Shown here: positions 23,480 through 32,087 of the stretch, one piece after another
Numbering within the stretch: the first letter of the stretch is position 1
Layout of the letters: each line of letters starts with the position of its first letter
Assembly: GCA_903866275.1 (NCBI GenBank)
Contig: CAIPMU010000014.1
Span: 124,001-188,000 of the forward strand
DNA from: Vampirovibrio chlorellavorus
Lineage (GTDB): Bacteria > Cyanobacteriota > Vampirovibrionia > Vampirovibrionales > Vampirovibrionaceae
Length of the DNA stretch: 64,000 nucleotides
Reading direction: 5' to 3'
The notes under the pieces: generated by a model
Databases searched by the model: none
Told to the model about the DNA's origin: nothing
What the model saw: only the letters and a program-made list of their open reading frames with translations
Program-made: the position numbers and the translations under genes

Positions 23480-26320
23480 TTGAAAAAGGTTTTGTTGGTA
23501 GTTGTGGTGGTGTTGGCCCTGGTGGCCACGCTGCTCCTGTTTGGGCAAATTTCCACCCAGGATCCATCGACGGCGGCCTTTGGCTCTGAATCTTCCATTG
23601 CGGATTATGCCTCGACTTATTCGGGCGTGTTGTCTCGTCCGCTGTTTCCCAATACGTCGCTCTTTTTGCCGCTGTTGGCGCAAGTGGCGTTTTCCGGCAT
23701 TTTGGTGCTGGCCATTGTCATCACCTCGCTGTTCTTTCCGGGTGCGCGTCGGTTTGTGATGTGGCTGACCATTTTGACCAGTATCCGCCATCTCTTGTGG
23801 CGGGGTTATGAAACGCTCGATTTCAGTTCGCCACTGGCCATTGGGATTTCCGTTTTAATCTATGGGGCTGAGGTGTTGGCCTTTTTCGCCATGACCATTG
23901 GCTATTTTCAGGTGTGGGGACAATCAGAACATCAGGCGGTCACGCTGGCCAATTTTGCCCCCGAGCAACTGCCCACCGTGGATGTGATGGTCTGTACCTA
24001 CGGCGAGCCGGTGAGTGTGTTGTATCGCTCGCTGGTGGGTTGTATGAGCATGGACTATCCCAAGAAAACGGTGTTCCTCTGCGATGACGGCAATCGTCCG
24101 GAGATGAAAGAGTTGGCGGAGCGGTTGGGGGTGACCTATATCACCCGTCCCAATAACACCCATGCCAAAGCGGGCAACCTGAACAATGCCATGCAATATA
24201 GCAGTAGCGATCTGGTGCTGGTCTTCGATGCGGATCACGTGCCTTGCAAGAGCTTTTTACAGGAAACCGTGGGCTTCTTTGTGGATGATCGGCTGGGCTT
24301 TGTGCAAACGCCCCAGCACTTCTTTACCGATGATCCCTTTCAGCGGAATTTGCTGGCCGCGCAACAGATTAACAACGAGCAGGATTTATTCTTCCACGTC
24401 ATTCAACCCGGTAACGATTACTGGGGCGCTGCCTTCTTTGCGGGCAGCGGGGCGATTTTTCGCCGGGCGGCGCTGGCCAGCGTGGGCGGCTTTGCCGTGG
24501 AAACCATCACGGAAGACGTACACACCGGCATGCGCATTCATGGCAAGGGCTGGAAATCCCTCTATTACAACCGCGATCTGGCCGCCGGGATGGCTCAGGA
24601 CAGCTTTGCCGATGTGATCAAGCAACGCCTGCGTTGGGCGCGTGGCATGACCCAAATTTATTGCCTGGAAAACCCCCTGTTTGCCCGTGGATTGAATCTG
24701 GCACAGCGGCTTTGTTACTTTACTGGCATCTGGTATTTTTTCCACGGCTTGCCGCGATTGATCTTTATGATCGCGCCGTTGTTTTTCCTGTTGTTTGGCT
24801 ACAAAACCGTGAATTCCGGTTTTGTGGAAGTGTTGATCTATTATGTGCCCAGCTTTTTGGTCACCACCTTGGGCTACACCATCATTTCCCGAGGTGTGCG
24901 GCATAGTTTTTGGTCGGAAGTGTATGAGGCCTGCTTCTGTGTATACCTCAGCCTGACGACGTTCCTCACGTTTCTCTCGCCGCATCGGGCCAAGTTCCGG
25001 GTCACGCCCAAAGGTGGTCTGACTGAAAAACTGAACTTCAACTGGCGCATTGTGTTCCCGCAGGTCATGATTGCTGCCCTGACCATTGTGGGCATCGGCA
25101 TGGCCATTGTGCGGGCCATTTACACCCCGGAATACGCCGGGGGGATTTACACCAATCTGGCCTGGTCCTTGTACAATTTAATCCTGCTGTTGGGCGCGAT
25201 TTATGTGGCCCAGGAGCGTCCCCAGTTCCGGCTGGCCCCACGTATTTTCCGTCGAATTCGCGCTGAATTAAAATTAATGGATGGCTCCATTGCGGTGGGT
25301 TACACCACCAACATCAGCGAGAGTGGCGTGGCGCTGGTCTTTGATGAGCCGGTACCCATTACGGGCACGGTGCTCCTCAAACTGATGGATTGGGATATTA
25401 ACGAAACCAGTATTTTTTCCGCGCAGGCCAAGCGCAGCACCATTTATGAAGGCAACCGGCATTATGTGGGCTGCCAGATCGTGAACCGCACGGAAGAGCA
25501 GCATCAGAAACTGGTGCGCCACATGTTTGGGTCCGCTGAAACCTGGACGAAAGATTATGTCTTCACGCCCACCAGCAAATCGTTCTGGAGCCTGATGATG
25601 ACGCCCTTCCGTCTGACCGGGAACCATGAAGAAACCCTGAAGCGGGTCGCGCCCCGGTTTAGCGCCACGTTATCCTGCGTGCTGAATCTGGACGGTCAGT
25701 TTGTGGTGGGTTTCTCCAATGAAGTGAGCGAGTCGGGCATGTCTGTCTTTCTGAAACGCGGTTCGGCGCTGGCGTTGGGGCAATCGATCAAGTTGCGCTT
25801 GCAGTGGCCCTCCGGCGATATTAGCGAGCTGTCGGCGGAAATTAAGCGCGTGGAAGATGTGGGCGGTGGACAGATTAAAATCGGTTTGGCCTTTGTGCAA
25901 CTGACCAATGAACAGCGTGCAGAATTAATTCGCCAGATTTATCGCCCCAAGGAGCGCCTGATTCGCACCGCACCCACGGTCAGCAAGTTTGTTAGTTGCG
26001 CCATTGTCCCGGTGGATGGTAGTCCGCCTGTCTCGGGCATGAGCCGTGAAGTGAGTGAGCAGGGTGTGCTGGTCAGTTTAAAAGACCGCAGCAATTTGCA
26101 GATTCGCCAAAAAGTCTGGGTGCAATTCACCTGGGAAAACGGTCAGTTGGGCAAGTACCCCGGCGAAGTGATGGATCTGTCAATCTATTACGATAGCCCT
26201 GTCGCGTTGATTTACTTTAGCGGACTGGATTTAAAAACGCTGGATGAACTGAGTGAGCGCTTGCATCAGCCGGAGGAGAGCAAGGCCTTTGGTGCGCTGG
26301 TCGGCGATGAGCGCGCTTAA
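23480..26320 (+). CDS. bcsA: BcsA-like processive glycan synthase with three PilZ-like domains
   Basis: This inner-membrane family-2 glycosyltransferase polymerises and exports a beta-glucan-like chain. TM segments lie at about residues 4-22, 60-86 and 118-143. The GT core has DDG (about 202-204), DAD (250-252), FFAGSGAIFRR (319-329), TED (344-346) and QRLRW (382-386), the full BcsA set. Further TMs lie at about 408-578. Three PilZ-like modules follow (about 584-690, 718-815, 827-925) where BcsA normally has one. Module 1 has RLAPR and NISESG; module 2 keeps RVAPR but has EVSESG; module 3 has RTAPT and EVSEQG. Only module 1 looks fit to bind c-di-GMP. The TTG start has AAAGG 7 nt upstream. 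Confidence 0.85.
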   Translation: MKKVLLVVVVVLALVATLLLFGQISTQDPSTAAFGSESSIADYASTYSGVLSRPLFPNTSLFLPLLAQVAFSGILVLAIVITSLFFPGARRFVMWLTILTSIRHLLWRGYETLDFSSPLAIGISVLIYGAEVLAFFAMTIGYFQVWGQSEHQAVTLANFAPEQLPTVDVMVCTYGEPVSVLYRSLVGCMSMDYPKKTVFLCDDGNRPEMKELAERLGVTYITRPNNTHAKAGNLNNAMQYSSSDLVLVFDADHVPCKSFLQETVGFFVDDRLGFVQTPQHFFTDDPFQRNLLAAQQINNEQDLFFHVIQPGNDYWGAAFFAGSGAIFRRAALASVGGFAVETITEDVHTGMRIHGKGWKSLYYNRDLAAGMAQDSFADVIKQRLRWARGMTQIYCLENPLFARGLNLAQRLCYFTGIWYFFHGLPRLIFMIAPLFFLLFGYKTVNSGFVEVLIYYVPSFLVTTLGYTIISRGVRHSFWSEVYEACFCVYLSLTTFLTFLSPHRAKFRVTPKGGLTEKLNFNWRIVFPQVMIAALTIVGIGMAIVRAIYTPEYAGGIYTNLAWSLYNLILLLGAIYVAQERPQFRLAPRIFRRIRAELKLMDGSIAVGYTTNISESGVALVFDEPVPITGTVLLKLMDWDINETSIFSAQAKRSTIYEGNRHYVGCQIVNRTEEQHQKLVRHMFGSAETWTKDYVFTPTSKSFWSLMMTPFRLTGNHEETLKRVAPRFSATLSCVLNLDGQFVVGFSNEVSESGMSVFLKRGSALALGQSIKLRLQWPSGDISELSAEIKRVEDVGGGQIKIGLAFVQLTNEQRAELIRQIYRPKERLIRTAPTVSKFVSCAIVPVDGSPPVSGMSREVSEQGVLVSLKDRSNLQIRQKVWVQFTWENGQLGKYPGEVMDLSIYYDSPVALIYFSGLDLKTLDELSERLHQPEESKAFGALVGDERA

Positions 26321-26400
26321 ATTGCAAGGCAGGCATGGTTTTGACTGCAACGACTTTGATCGAGAGATGCTGGTTTGAATAACGGAATAAAGTGAGTGTT

Positions 26401-29400
26401 ATGAAAAGAGAATGGCTAGGAATAACGTTGGCAATTGGGCTCGGCCTGAGTTCATCGGCTTGGGCAATTCAACCGGCTCCCGGCAATAAAAACAATTTTT
26501 CGCCGGTGAAATTGCAACGTGTGCGGTTCAGTCATCTGGAGAATCTGCAACTATTAGCACTGGCGAGCCCGGGGCCAAGGGCCAGCCATCAGGCGCAATC
26601 GCCCGTGCAGACCAAAAAATCCGCAATCCCTCCTTCAAAAGTGCAAGGAGCGCCTGTGTCGTTGCTGAATGTAGGCATTGCCCACTATCAGCGCGGATTT
26701 ATCGCCAAGGCGATTCCTGCCTTTGAGCAGGCGGTGAAGCAGAATCCCCAAAGTGAGCTGGCGAATCTCTGGTTGGCGCGGGCATCGCAAAAGCAGGGCA
26801 CCCCTGCGGATATGCAGCGGGCCAAGCAGGCGTATCAGAATGTGTTGGCGAGTAATCCCAAAAATCTGGAAGCCTTAACGGCCTTGGGTGAACTCTGGAG
26901 TTGGGATCCTGCCACACGTGGTGAGGCCATTGGGTTGCTGAAGCGTGCTTATGCTCTGGTGCCCCTTGATGGACGGGTCTGCAAGACACTGGCTGAAGCG
27001 CTGCTTTGGCAGGGTAATGCCGCCGAAGCCTTGCGTTATGCCGCACCCATTGCCGATTTGTACCGTAGCGATCACAAATGGATGGGCGAATATGCCCAGA
27101 TGCTGGCCGCAGCGGGTCATACCGATGAAGCCGTGAGACTGTATAGCACCGTGCTAAAAGACGATGCGGGGCGCAGTGTCTACTTGCGGATGGATCAGGC
27201 GCGCGCCTTGTACAAAAGTGGTCATCGGGCCGACGCTTCCGCGTTGTTCGATCAGATTGCCCAATTCGTGGCGGGTAAGCCCGTGGCCAGTCAGCCGGAT
27301 TTCATGCAGTCTATGGGCTCGCTGGCCTTTGATCTGGATCGTTATAATGACGCCCTGCATTGGGATCAATCCTTGCCGAGCGTGTATCAGCGTCACAAGG
27401 ATATTCAGTTGCGGGAAGCCCGTGCGCTGACCAAATCCGGGCGGGTGCCGGAAGCGATTGAGCATTTTAATCATCTCTATGAGAGTGGCTTACTCACTCT
27501 GGATGAAAAGCTGGAGTTTGCCGAGTATCTGCGGGTGCTGCATTTGCCCCCCGAAGGTTTGCCCTCGCCCAATCTGCTGGAGGCGCTCTATCAGGATGCC
27601 GTGCGCGATGGCGGCGGAAGTCCGGAGATTCAACTGCGTCTGGCGCGGTATTACGCGGACTCTCCTGAGCGTTTTGAGGACGCCATTACGGCGTATCAGC
27701 AGGCGTTGACGGGCGGCATGCTGTCTCATTCTGACGCTGTGAAAAAAGAGTTTCTGGACTTTCTGAAATCGGATAAATCCCAGGCGGTGCGTGTGGAGGC
27801 CTTGTTTAAAAGCATGTTGAGCGCCGCGCCGGATGATATTCAGACCAAGGCGGCGTTTGCCGAATTTTTATCCTGGCAGAAAGAGCGCCGCGTGGAAGCC
27901 ATGCGTCTCTATGCAGAACTGGATAAGGCCGATCCGGGGAATGCGGAAATTTGGCAGGCCCGAATTGATGAAGTGCTGAAGTGGCATACTCCCACCACGG
28001 CGCTGATCCCGATGTATCAGGAAATTGTGAATCTATTCCCGCAGGATAAGGCCCTGTGGATGACCGTGGCACGCGCCTATCGGAGTGATCCGGAGTACTA
28101 CACCGAGGCTGCTGGAACTTACAGCATGCTGGTGCAAAAATTTCCGGATGATGGCACCATTAAAAAAGAATGGCTGGGCCTGTTGCTGTCGAATGTGTCG
28201 CATCGCTCGCAGAACATCAGTCTGTTGAAAAAAATGGTAGAGACCAATCCCACTGATCCGGATATTTTGGCGACTTATGGCAAATTGCTCTCGTACGAAC
28301 ATCAGTACGCTCTGGCCATGGAAGCCTTTGAACATGCCTTGCGCTTGAACGAGACTCATCGGGAAGCCCTGGTGGGCAAAGGGTACGTCATTCTCTGGAG
28401 TGGCCGTAAACTGGAGGCCAAGTCGTATTTTCAGGTGTTGCGCACCCGGTTCCCGGATGATGTGGATATTGCGATCGGGCTGGCTCAGGCTGAAAAGTCC
28501 AACGGCCGCTATGATCAGGCCATGCACATCATTCAGGAAATCAAACCCCTGATGGATCAGACCCAGCAGAAAGTGCCGGAATCCAGCTGGCTTAGCCCGG
28601 AGGTCTTTCCTGCATTTGAGCAAACTCTTCAGCTGGTGGCCCAGTGGGATGACGGGTCAACGGCCTATAAACGCAATGCGGTGAGTGATTTCTCGATTCT
28701 GCCCTATGCCGAAGAAACCCCGGTGGCGGTTTCACCCCAAACACCCACATCGCGATCTTCGGCCAGCGTGGCTCGCGCTTCCGCTGATCAACAGCGCCGT
28801 GATCAGGGAGCTGTTGATCAGGCATTTGCTGAACAACGGGCTATGGTGCAACAGATTCATGATCAACATCGTCTTGATCAACATAAAATTGATCAGGCCA
28901 TTGCTGAGCAACAAGGATCTGATCAGCGGAAATTTGACCAACATAGATCTGATCAACAAACGGGTGGTCAACATCAGTTTGATCAACATGGGCTTGATCA
29001 ACAGGTTGCTGCTCAACGGGGATCTGATCAACAAATGTCTGATCCCTCGGCGCCAGATTTTGCCAGTGGCAAGCTGGCCGGACTGGAGCCTGTGGTTAGT
29101 AGAGATGATACTACACCACCCACGGCCATGATGGCGACTCTGGAACAGGCCACCGCATCTGCGGCAAGGGGCAACTCCAGTCATTATGCTACGCTGCAAT
29201 CGCAGATGGATACGCTCTCGACTGCCGGCGAAACAACAACTGCCTCCTCCTCCGGGGGGCAAGCTGCTCGTGTTTCGGTGGGTGAAAGTGGCATGAATAA
29301 AGCCTATGGTGTTTACAGCGCTCTGGACTACGACACCAATCCCCTGTTGTCCGGTTTGGGCCGCTTCCGTAACGATGATCTGATGGATTTGGAAAAGGGG

Positions 29401-30534
29401 ATGACCAACGATTTACGCCCCATGATCCGGGGTGGGTTTTTATACAGTCAACAAAACGGGAACGCCACCACGACGCGTCTGTCGAGTCAGGGTTTCCCGA
29501 ACCAGTTGAGCTTTTCGCTCACGCCGCAAATTCGGCTGCGGGGCGGGATTCGTCCGACCCGGTATTACTTGCCTCAAGGCAAGAACCCCAGCTCGAATCT
29601 GGGGATTGAATACAGTGTGGGCGGCACGGTCAAGTATTGGGATCGCCTGACCCTGGATGGCGATATGGGCATCACCAATTTCCGGCAAACCGATAACGTG
29701 AACCTGACCTATCAGGGGCAGGCCCAGTATGCCTTCAGTGATGCTGTGCGTATGAAAATGGGTATGAGCCGTCTGCCGCAGTTTAACTCTCTGCTAACCG
29801 TAGCGGGCCAGAAACCCAATCTCGGTTTTTATCAGGGGCAAGTGCTGGGTCAGGCCCGTGAAAATAGTTTTTACGGCGAGTTGAACACCAACCCCTTCAA
29901 TCAAAACTGGGATTGGAACCTGGGTTACGCCTGGGCCTGGATCAACGGTGCCCACATCCCCCATAACGATAAAAATCAGATGTTTACTTCGCTGGGTCAT
30001 AGCTGGAATTTGGGTGCCAATCACAAGCTGCGACTGGGTTATGAATTCCTGTATTTTGGCTACGGTAAAAATGCCACCAGCGGCTTTTTTGATACCACCA
30101 CGCTGGGGTTGAATGTCCCGGTGGCCAAGCTGGATCCTGTGACGGCAGCCAGTTCCAAGTTTGTCTATGGCGGTTATTACAGTCCCACGTTCTTTATGAT
30201 GAACGCAGGACGTATGGACGTACAAGGCAGCTGGTTTAACAAGTTGCTGGAATACAAAGTGGGTGGCAGTCTCGGCGCGCAAACTACGGCGATGGGCCAT
30301 AATATTCATACCGGCAACGGAAGCCGCATTACCAGCGCCGTGGATGGTAACCTGATTTTTAACATGAACGACTGGCTGGCCGCTTATGGCGACGTGGACT
30401 TTCTGAACGCGGGTGGACAGTTCAACCGCTGGCGCTTTGGCGGTGGTCTGATTATTCGTCCCCATATTGACGCCCTGTCGCCTGTCTTTGGTCGCCAGAA
30501 AATGGCCAAAGCGGCCAAGGCCTCGGCCAATTGA
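26401..30534 (+). CDS. bcsC: BcsC-like TPR/outer-membrane beta-barrel export protein
   Basis: The protein carries an exopolysaccharide chain across the periplasm and outer membrane. A signal peptide is clear (MKREWLGITLAIGLGLSSSAWA). TPR-like helices run from about residue 85 to 770. A 17-unit pentapeptide repeat follows (about 796-880), then a linker, and a C-terminal beta-barrel domain of about 400 residues containing GVYSALDYDTNPLLSG and GGYYSPTFF, close to the BcsC C-terminal signature. ATG 26401 is chosen to fit the signal peptide; an in-frame GTG at 26392 is possible. It follows bcsA by 80 nt. No bcsB lies between them, unlike the enteric operon. Confidence 0.83.
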   Translation: MKREWLGITLAIGLGLSSSAWAIQPAPGNKNNFSPVKLQRVRFSHLENLQLLALASPGPRASHQAQSPVQTKKSAIPPSKVQGAPVSLLNVGIAHYQRGFIAKAIPAFEQAVKQNPQSELANLWLARASQKQGTPADMQRAKQAYQNVLASNPKNLEALTALGELWSWDPATRGEAIGLLKRAYALVPLDGRVCKTLAEALLWQGNAAEALRYAAPIADLYRSDHKWMGEYAQMLAAAGHTDEAVRLYSTVLKDDAGRSVYLRMDQARALYKSGHRADASALFDQIAQFVAGKPVASQPDFMQSMGSLAFDLDRYNDALHWDQSLPSVYQRHKDIQLREARALTKSGRVPEAIEHFNHLYESGLLTLDEKLEFAEYLRVLHLPPEGLPSPNLLEALYQDAVRDGGGSPEIQLRLARYYADSPERFEDAITAYQQALTGGMLSHSDAVKKEFLDFLKSDKSQAVRVEALFKSMLSAAPDDIQTKAAFAEFLSWQKERRVEAMRLYAELDKADPGNAEIWQARIDEVLKWHTPTTALIPMYQEIVNLFPQDKALWMTVARAYRSDPEYYTEAAGTYSMLVQKFPDDGTIKKEWLGLLLSNVSHRSQNISLLKKMVETNPTDPDILATYGKLLSYEHQYALAMEAFEHALRLNETHREALVGKGYVILWSGRKLEAKSYFQVLRTRFPDDVDIAIGLAQAEKSNGRYDQAMHIIQEIKPLMDQTQQKVPESSWLSPEVFPAFEQTLQLVAQWDDGSTAYKRNAVSDFSILPYAEETPVAVSPQTPTSRSSASVARASADQQRRDQGAVDQAFAEQRAMVQQIHDQHRLDQHKIDQAIAEQQGSDQRKFDQHRSDQQTGGQHQFDQHGLDQQVAAQRGSDQQMSDPSAPDFASGKLAGLEPVVSRDDTTPPTAMMATLEQATASAARGNSSHYATLQSQMDTLSTAGETTTASSSGGQAARVSVGESGMNKAYGVYSALDYDTNPLLSGLGRFRNDDLMDLEKGMTNDLRPMIRGGFLYSQQNGNATTTRLSSQGFPNQLSFSLTPQIRLRGGIRPTRYYLPQGKNPSSNLGIEYSVGGTVKYWDRLTLDGDMGITNFRQTDNVNLTYQGQAQYAFSDAVRMKMGMSRLPQFNSLLTVAGQKPNLGFYQGQVLGQARENSFYGELNTNPFNQNWDWNLGYAWAWINGAHIPHNDKNQMFTSLGHSWNLGANHKLRLGYEFLYFGYGKNATSGFFDTTTLGLNVPVAKLDPVTAASSKFVYGGYYSPTFFMMNAGRMDVQGSWFNKLLEYKVGGSLGAQTTAMGHNIHTGNGSRITSAVDGNLIFNMNDWLAAYGDVDFLNAGGQFNRWRFGGGLIIRPHIDALSPVFGRQKMAKAAKASAN
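28786..29040 (+). repeat. 17 tandem 15-nt units encoding a pentapeptide repeat
   Basis: Seventeen units of exactly 15 nt run without any insertion or deletion. Eleven begin with GATCA; the second codon is Gln (CAA or CAG) in all 17. The first residue is Asp in 12 units, Glu in two, and Val, Gly or Ala once each. The consensus peptide is D-Q-(H/Q/R)-x-(L/F/S/I/A). Third to fifth residues vary, and synonymous changes are frequent, so the array is old or diversified. It sits between the TPR region and the barrel of the BcsC-like protein. Confidence 0.95.
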
Positions 30535-30612
30535 GATGGAGCGACATCGTATTGCCCCCCAAAGTATCCCTTTTGAGAATGACCCATACCACGGAATGAG
30601 TTTGATGATCGT

Positions 30613-30936
30613 ATGAGTTTGACGCCGTTTGAAATTATGCGTTGGGAAGATAAGGCTTTGCCGAGTCTCGACTTTCTGGTGCGTATGCTGGAGCGTGAAG
30701 GCTTGCAAGCTGTGCAAAGTGAGTTACCTCCTAAAACCCATTCACCAGAGATTAAATTCATACAACCCGTGGTTCGGGTGGTGGTGTCGGGGAAGGTGCA
30801 GTATTCCTTTCCCGGTTACGGGGTGATTGAGCTGGAGCCGGGTGACATTCTGGAGATTTCGCCGGGTGTCTTGCATGACGTGATCGTGGAAAGCCATCAA
30901 CCGGCACTCGTTCTGGAAGCGACCCGTCCGGCTTAG
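30613..30936 (+). CDS. Cupin-domain protein
   Basis: The 107-residue protein is a single small cupin: VRVVVSGKVQYSFPGYGVIELEPGDILEISPGVLHDVIVES. PGVLHDV supplies the single clear metal-type His of motif 2, while motif 1 lacks the usual HxH pair (only THSPE precedes). It may bind a small ligand, perhaps a sugar, rather than act as an enzyme. It lies 78 nt after the bcsC-like gene on the same strand and could be its last operon member. The function is unknown. Confidence 0.75.
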   Translation: MSLTPFEIMRWEDKALPSLDFLVRMLEREGLQAVQSELPPKTHSPEIKFIQPVVRVVVSGKVQYSFPGYGVIELEPGDILEISPGVLHDVIVESHQPALVLEATRPA

Positions 30937-30974
30937 CGGAAAAGGGGCCGTAAGGACAGTTTTTAGGGTGTCTC

Positions 30975-31415
30975 TTATTGCTCCAGAATAAACGTGACCG
31001 GGCCGTCGTTAATCAGTGCGACGTCCATGTGCGCGCCAAACAGGCCGGTTTCTATCGTGAGCGTAGAGGCTTCTCGCAGTTTTTCGACAAAGCGATTGTA
31101 AAGGCGCTTGGCTTCGTCTGGGGCTTTGGCGTTGTCAAAGCCAGGCCGGTTGCCCTTGCGGCACTCTCCCGCCAGCGTAAATTGCGAGACAATGAGCAGG
31201 CCGCCGTTGATGTCCTGCACGGAGCGGTTCATCTTGCCCTGCTCATCATAGAACACACGCAGTTTGAGCAACTTGCCCACAAAATAATCCAGCTGGCTCT
31301 CGGTGTCCTCTTTTTCCACGCCAAACAGCACCAGCAGCCCCGGCCCGATTTGGCCTACAATTTGGCCTTCCACCGTCACGCTGGCTTGGGATACACGTTG
31401 TAAAACGATCTTCAT
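30975..31415 (-). CDS. dtd: D-aminoacyl-tRNA deacylase
   Basis: This enzyme removes D-amino acids wrongly attached to tRNA. The 146-residue product begins MKIVLQRVSQASVTVEG and contains SQFTLAGECRKGNRPGFDNAKAP split across the conserved SQFTL motif. Near the C-terminus is the Gly-Pro motif NDGPVTFILE; both motifs form the cross-subunit active site. Enteric enzymes have SQFTLxAxxxKGxRP, matching here. It follows dut by 28 nt on the same strand. Confidence 0.95.
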   Translation of the reverse strand: MKIVLQRVSQASVTVEGQIVGQIGPGLLVLFGVEKEDTESQLDYFVGKLLKLRVFYDEQGKMNRSVQDINGGLLIVSQFTLAGECRKGNRPGFDNAKAPDEAKRLYNRFVEKLREASTLTIETGLFGAHMDVALINDGPVTFILEQ

Positions 31416-31443
31416 GGCATTGGCTCTAACGGACTAAAACCCG

Positions 31444-31911
31444 TTATAACCCCGTTGAGCCAAAACCACCGGTGCGGCCGTGGATGGGGGTGACCTGATC
31501 CTGTTCGGCCCAAGTGCTTTGGGTGACGGGGGCAATGATTAGCTGGGCCACACGGTCGCCGGGCTGGATGGTGAAAGCATCGGTGGAGAGGTTGACCAGT
31601 GCCACTTTAACTTCATCCCGATAATCGCTGTCGATGGTGCCTACCCCATTAATCAGGGTAATGCCATGCTTGATGGAGAGGCCACTGCGGGCGCGAACCT
31701 GGCACTCGTAGCCTTCGGGCAGCATCATGACAAGCCCTGTGGGGATTAAAGCCCGTTCCATGGGCTGTAAGGTGAGGGGTTCGCTAATCGCGGCCCGAAC
31801 ATCCATTCCTGCCGAGCCGGGGGTGGCGTATGCCGGCAATGTTTCGGGGGCATGCGGCAACCGGTGTACCGGAACAGAAACGGCAGGGGTCAGGGTAGGG
31901 GCGGTGGGCAT
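31444..31911 (-). CDS. dut: dUTP diphosphatase
   Basis: The enzyme hydrolyses dUTP to dUMP, keeping uracil out of DNA. The trimeric dUTPase motifs appear in order: ATPGSAGMDVRA (motif 1), ARSGLSIKHG (motif 2), NGVGTIDSDYRDEVKVAL (motif 3, catalytic Asp), PGDRVAQLII (motif 4) and GRTGGFGSTG (motif 5, C-terminal arm). The length of 155 is normal with a proline-rich N-terminal extension of about 20 residues. It forms an operon with dtd. Confidence 0.96.
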   Translation of the reverse strand: MPTAPTLTPAVSVPVHRLPHAPETLPAYATPGSAGMDVRAAISEPLTLQPMERALIPTGLVMMLPEGYECQVRARSGLSIKHGITLINGVGTIDSDYRDEVKVALVNLSTDAFTIQPGDRVAQLIIAPVTQSTWAEQDQVTPIHGRTGGFGSTGL

Positions 31912-32030
31912 TGGGTTCTCATCCTCGGTTCAGGCGTAGGGTCATCAAGTGCAGGATTGTCAAGTATGCGGGTTGAATAGGGCTCACATTTAGCGCAGCC
32001 TGGAATGCGGCTTGTTTGTCGGTCGTTTTA

Positions 32031-32071
32031 TCCCGCCGAACATTAACCCTGAAAGGGTCTGTTCGGCGGGA
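32031..32071 (-). terminator. Hairpin downstream of tpiA
   Basis: TCCCGCCGAACA (32031-32042) pairs perfectly over 12 bp with TGTTCGGCGGGA (32060-32071); ACCCT/AGGGT can extend the structure inside. It begins about 16 nt past the tpiA stop. No T-tract follows. Confidence 0.65.
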
Positions 32072-32087
32072 TGTTGAGACAGGGGGC

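Noticed and set aside
28786-29040. Tandem repeats considered as a CRISPR array
   Set aside because: Units are 15 nt with no spacers, stay in frame and code a regular pentapeptide inside a longer gene.
28732-29262. Minus-strand frame of 176 codons
   Set aside because: It is the reverse reading of the GATCA tandem array, which lacks stops by its repeat composition.
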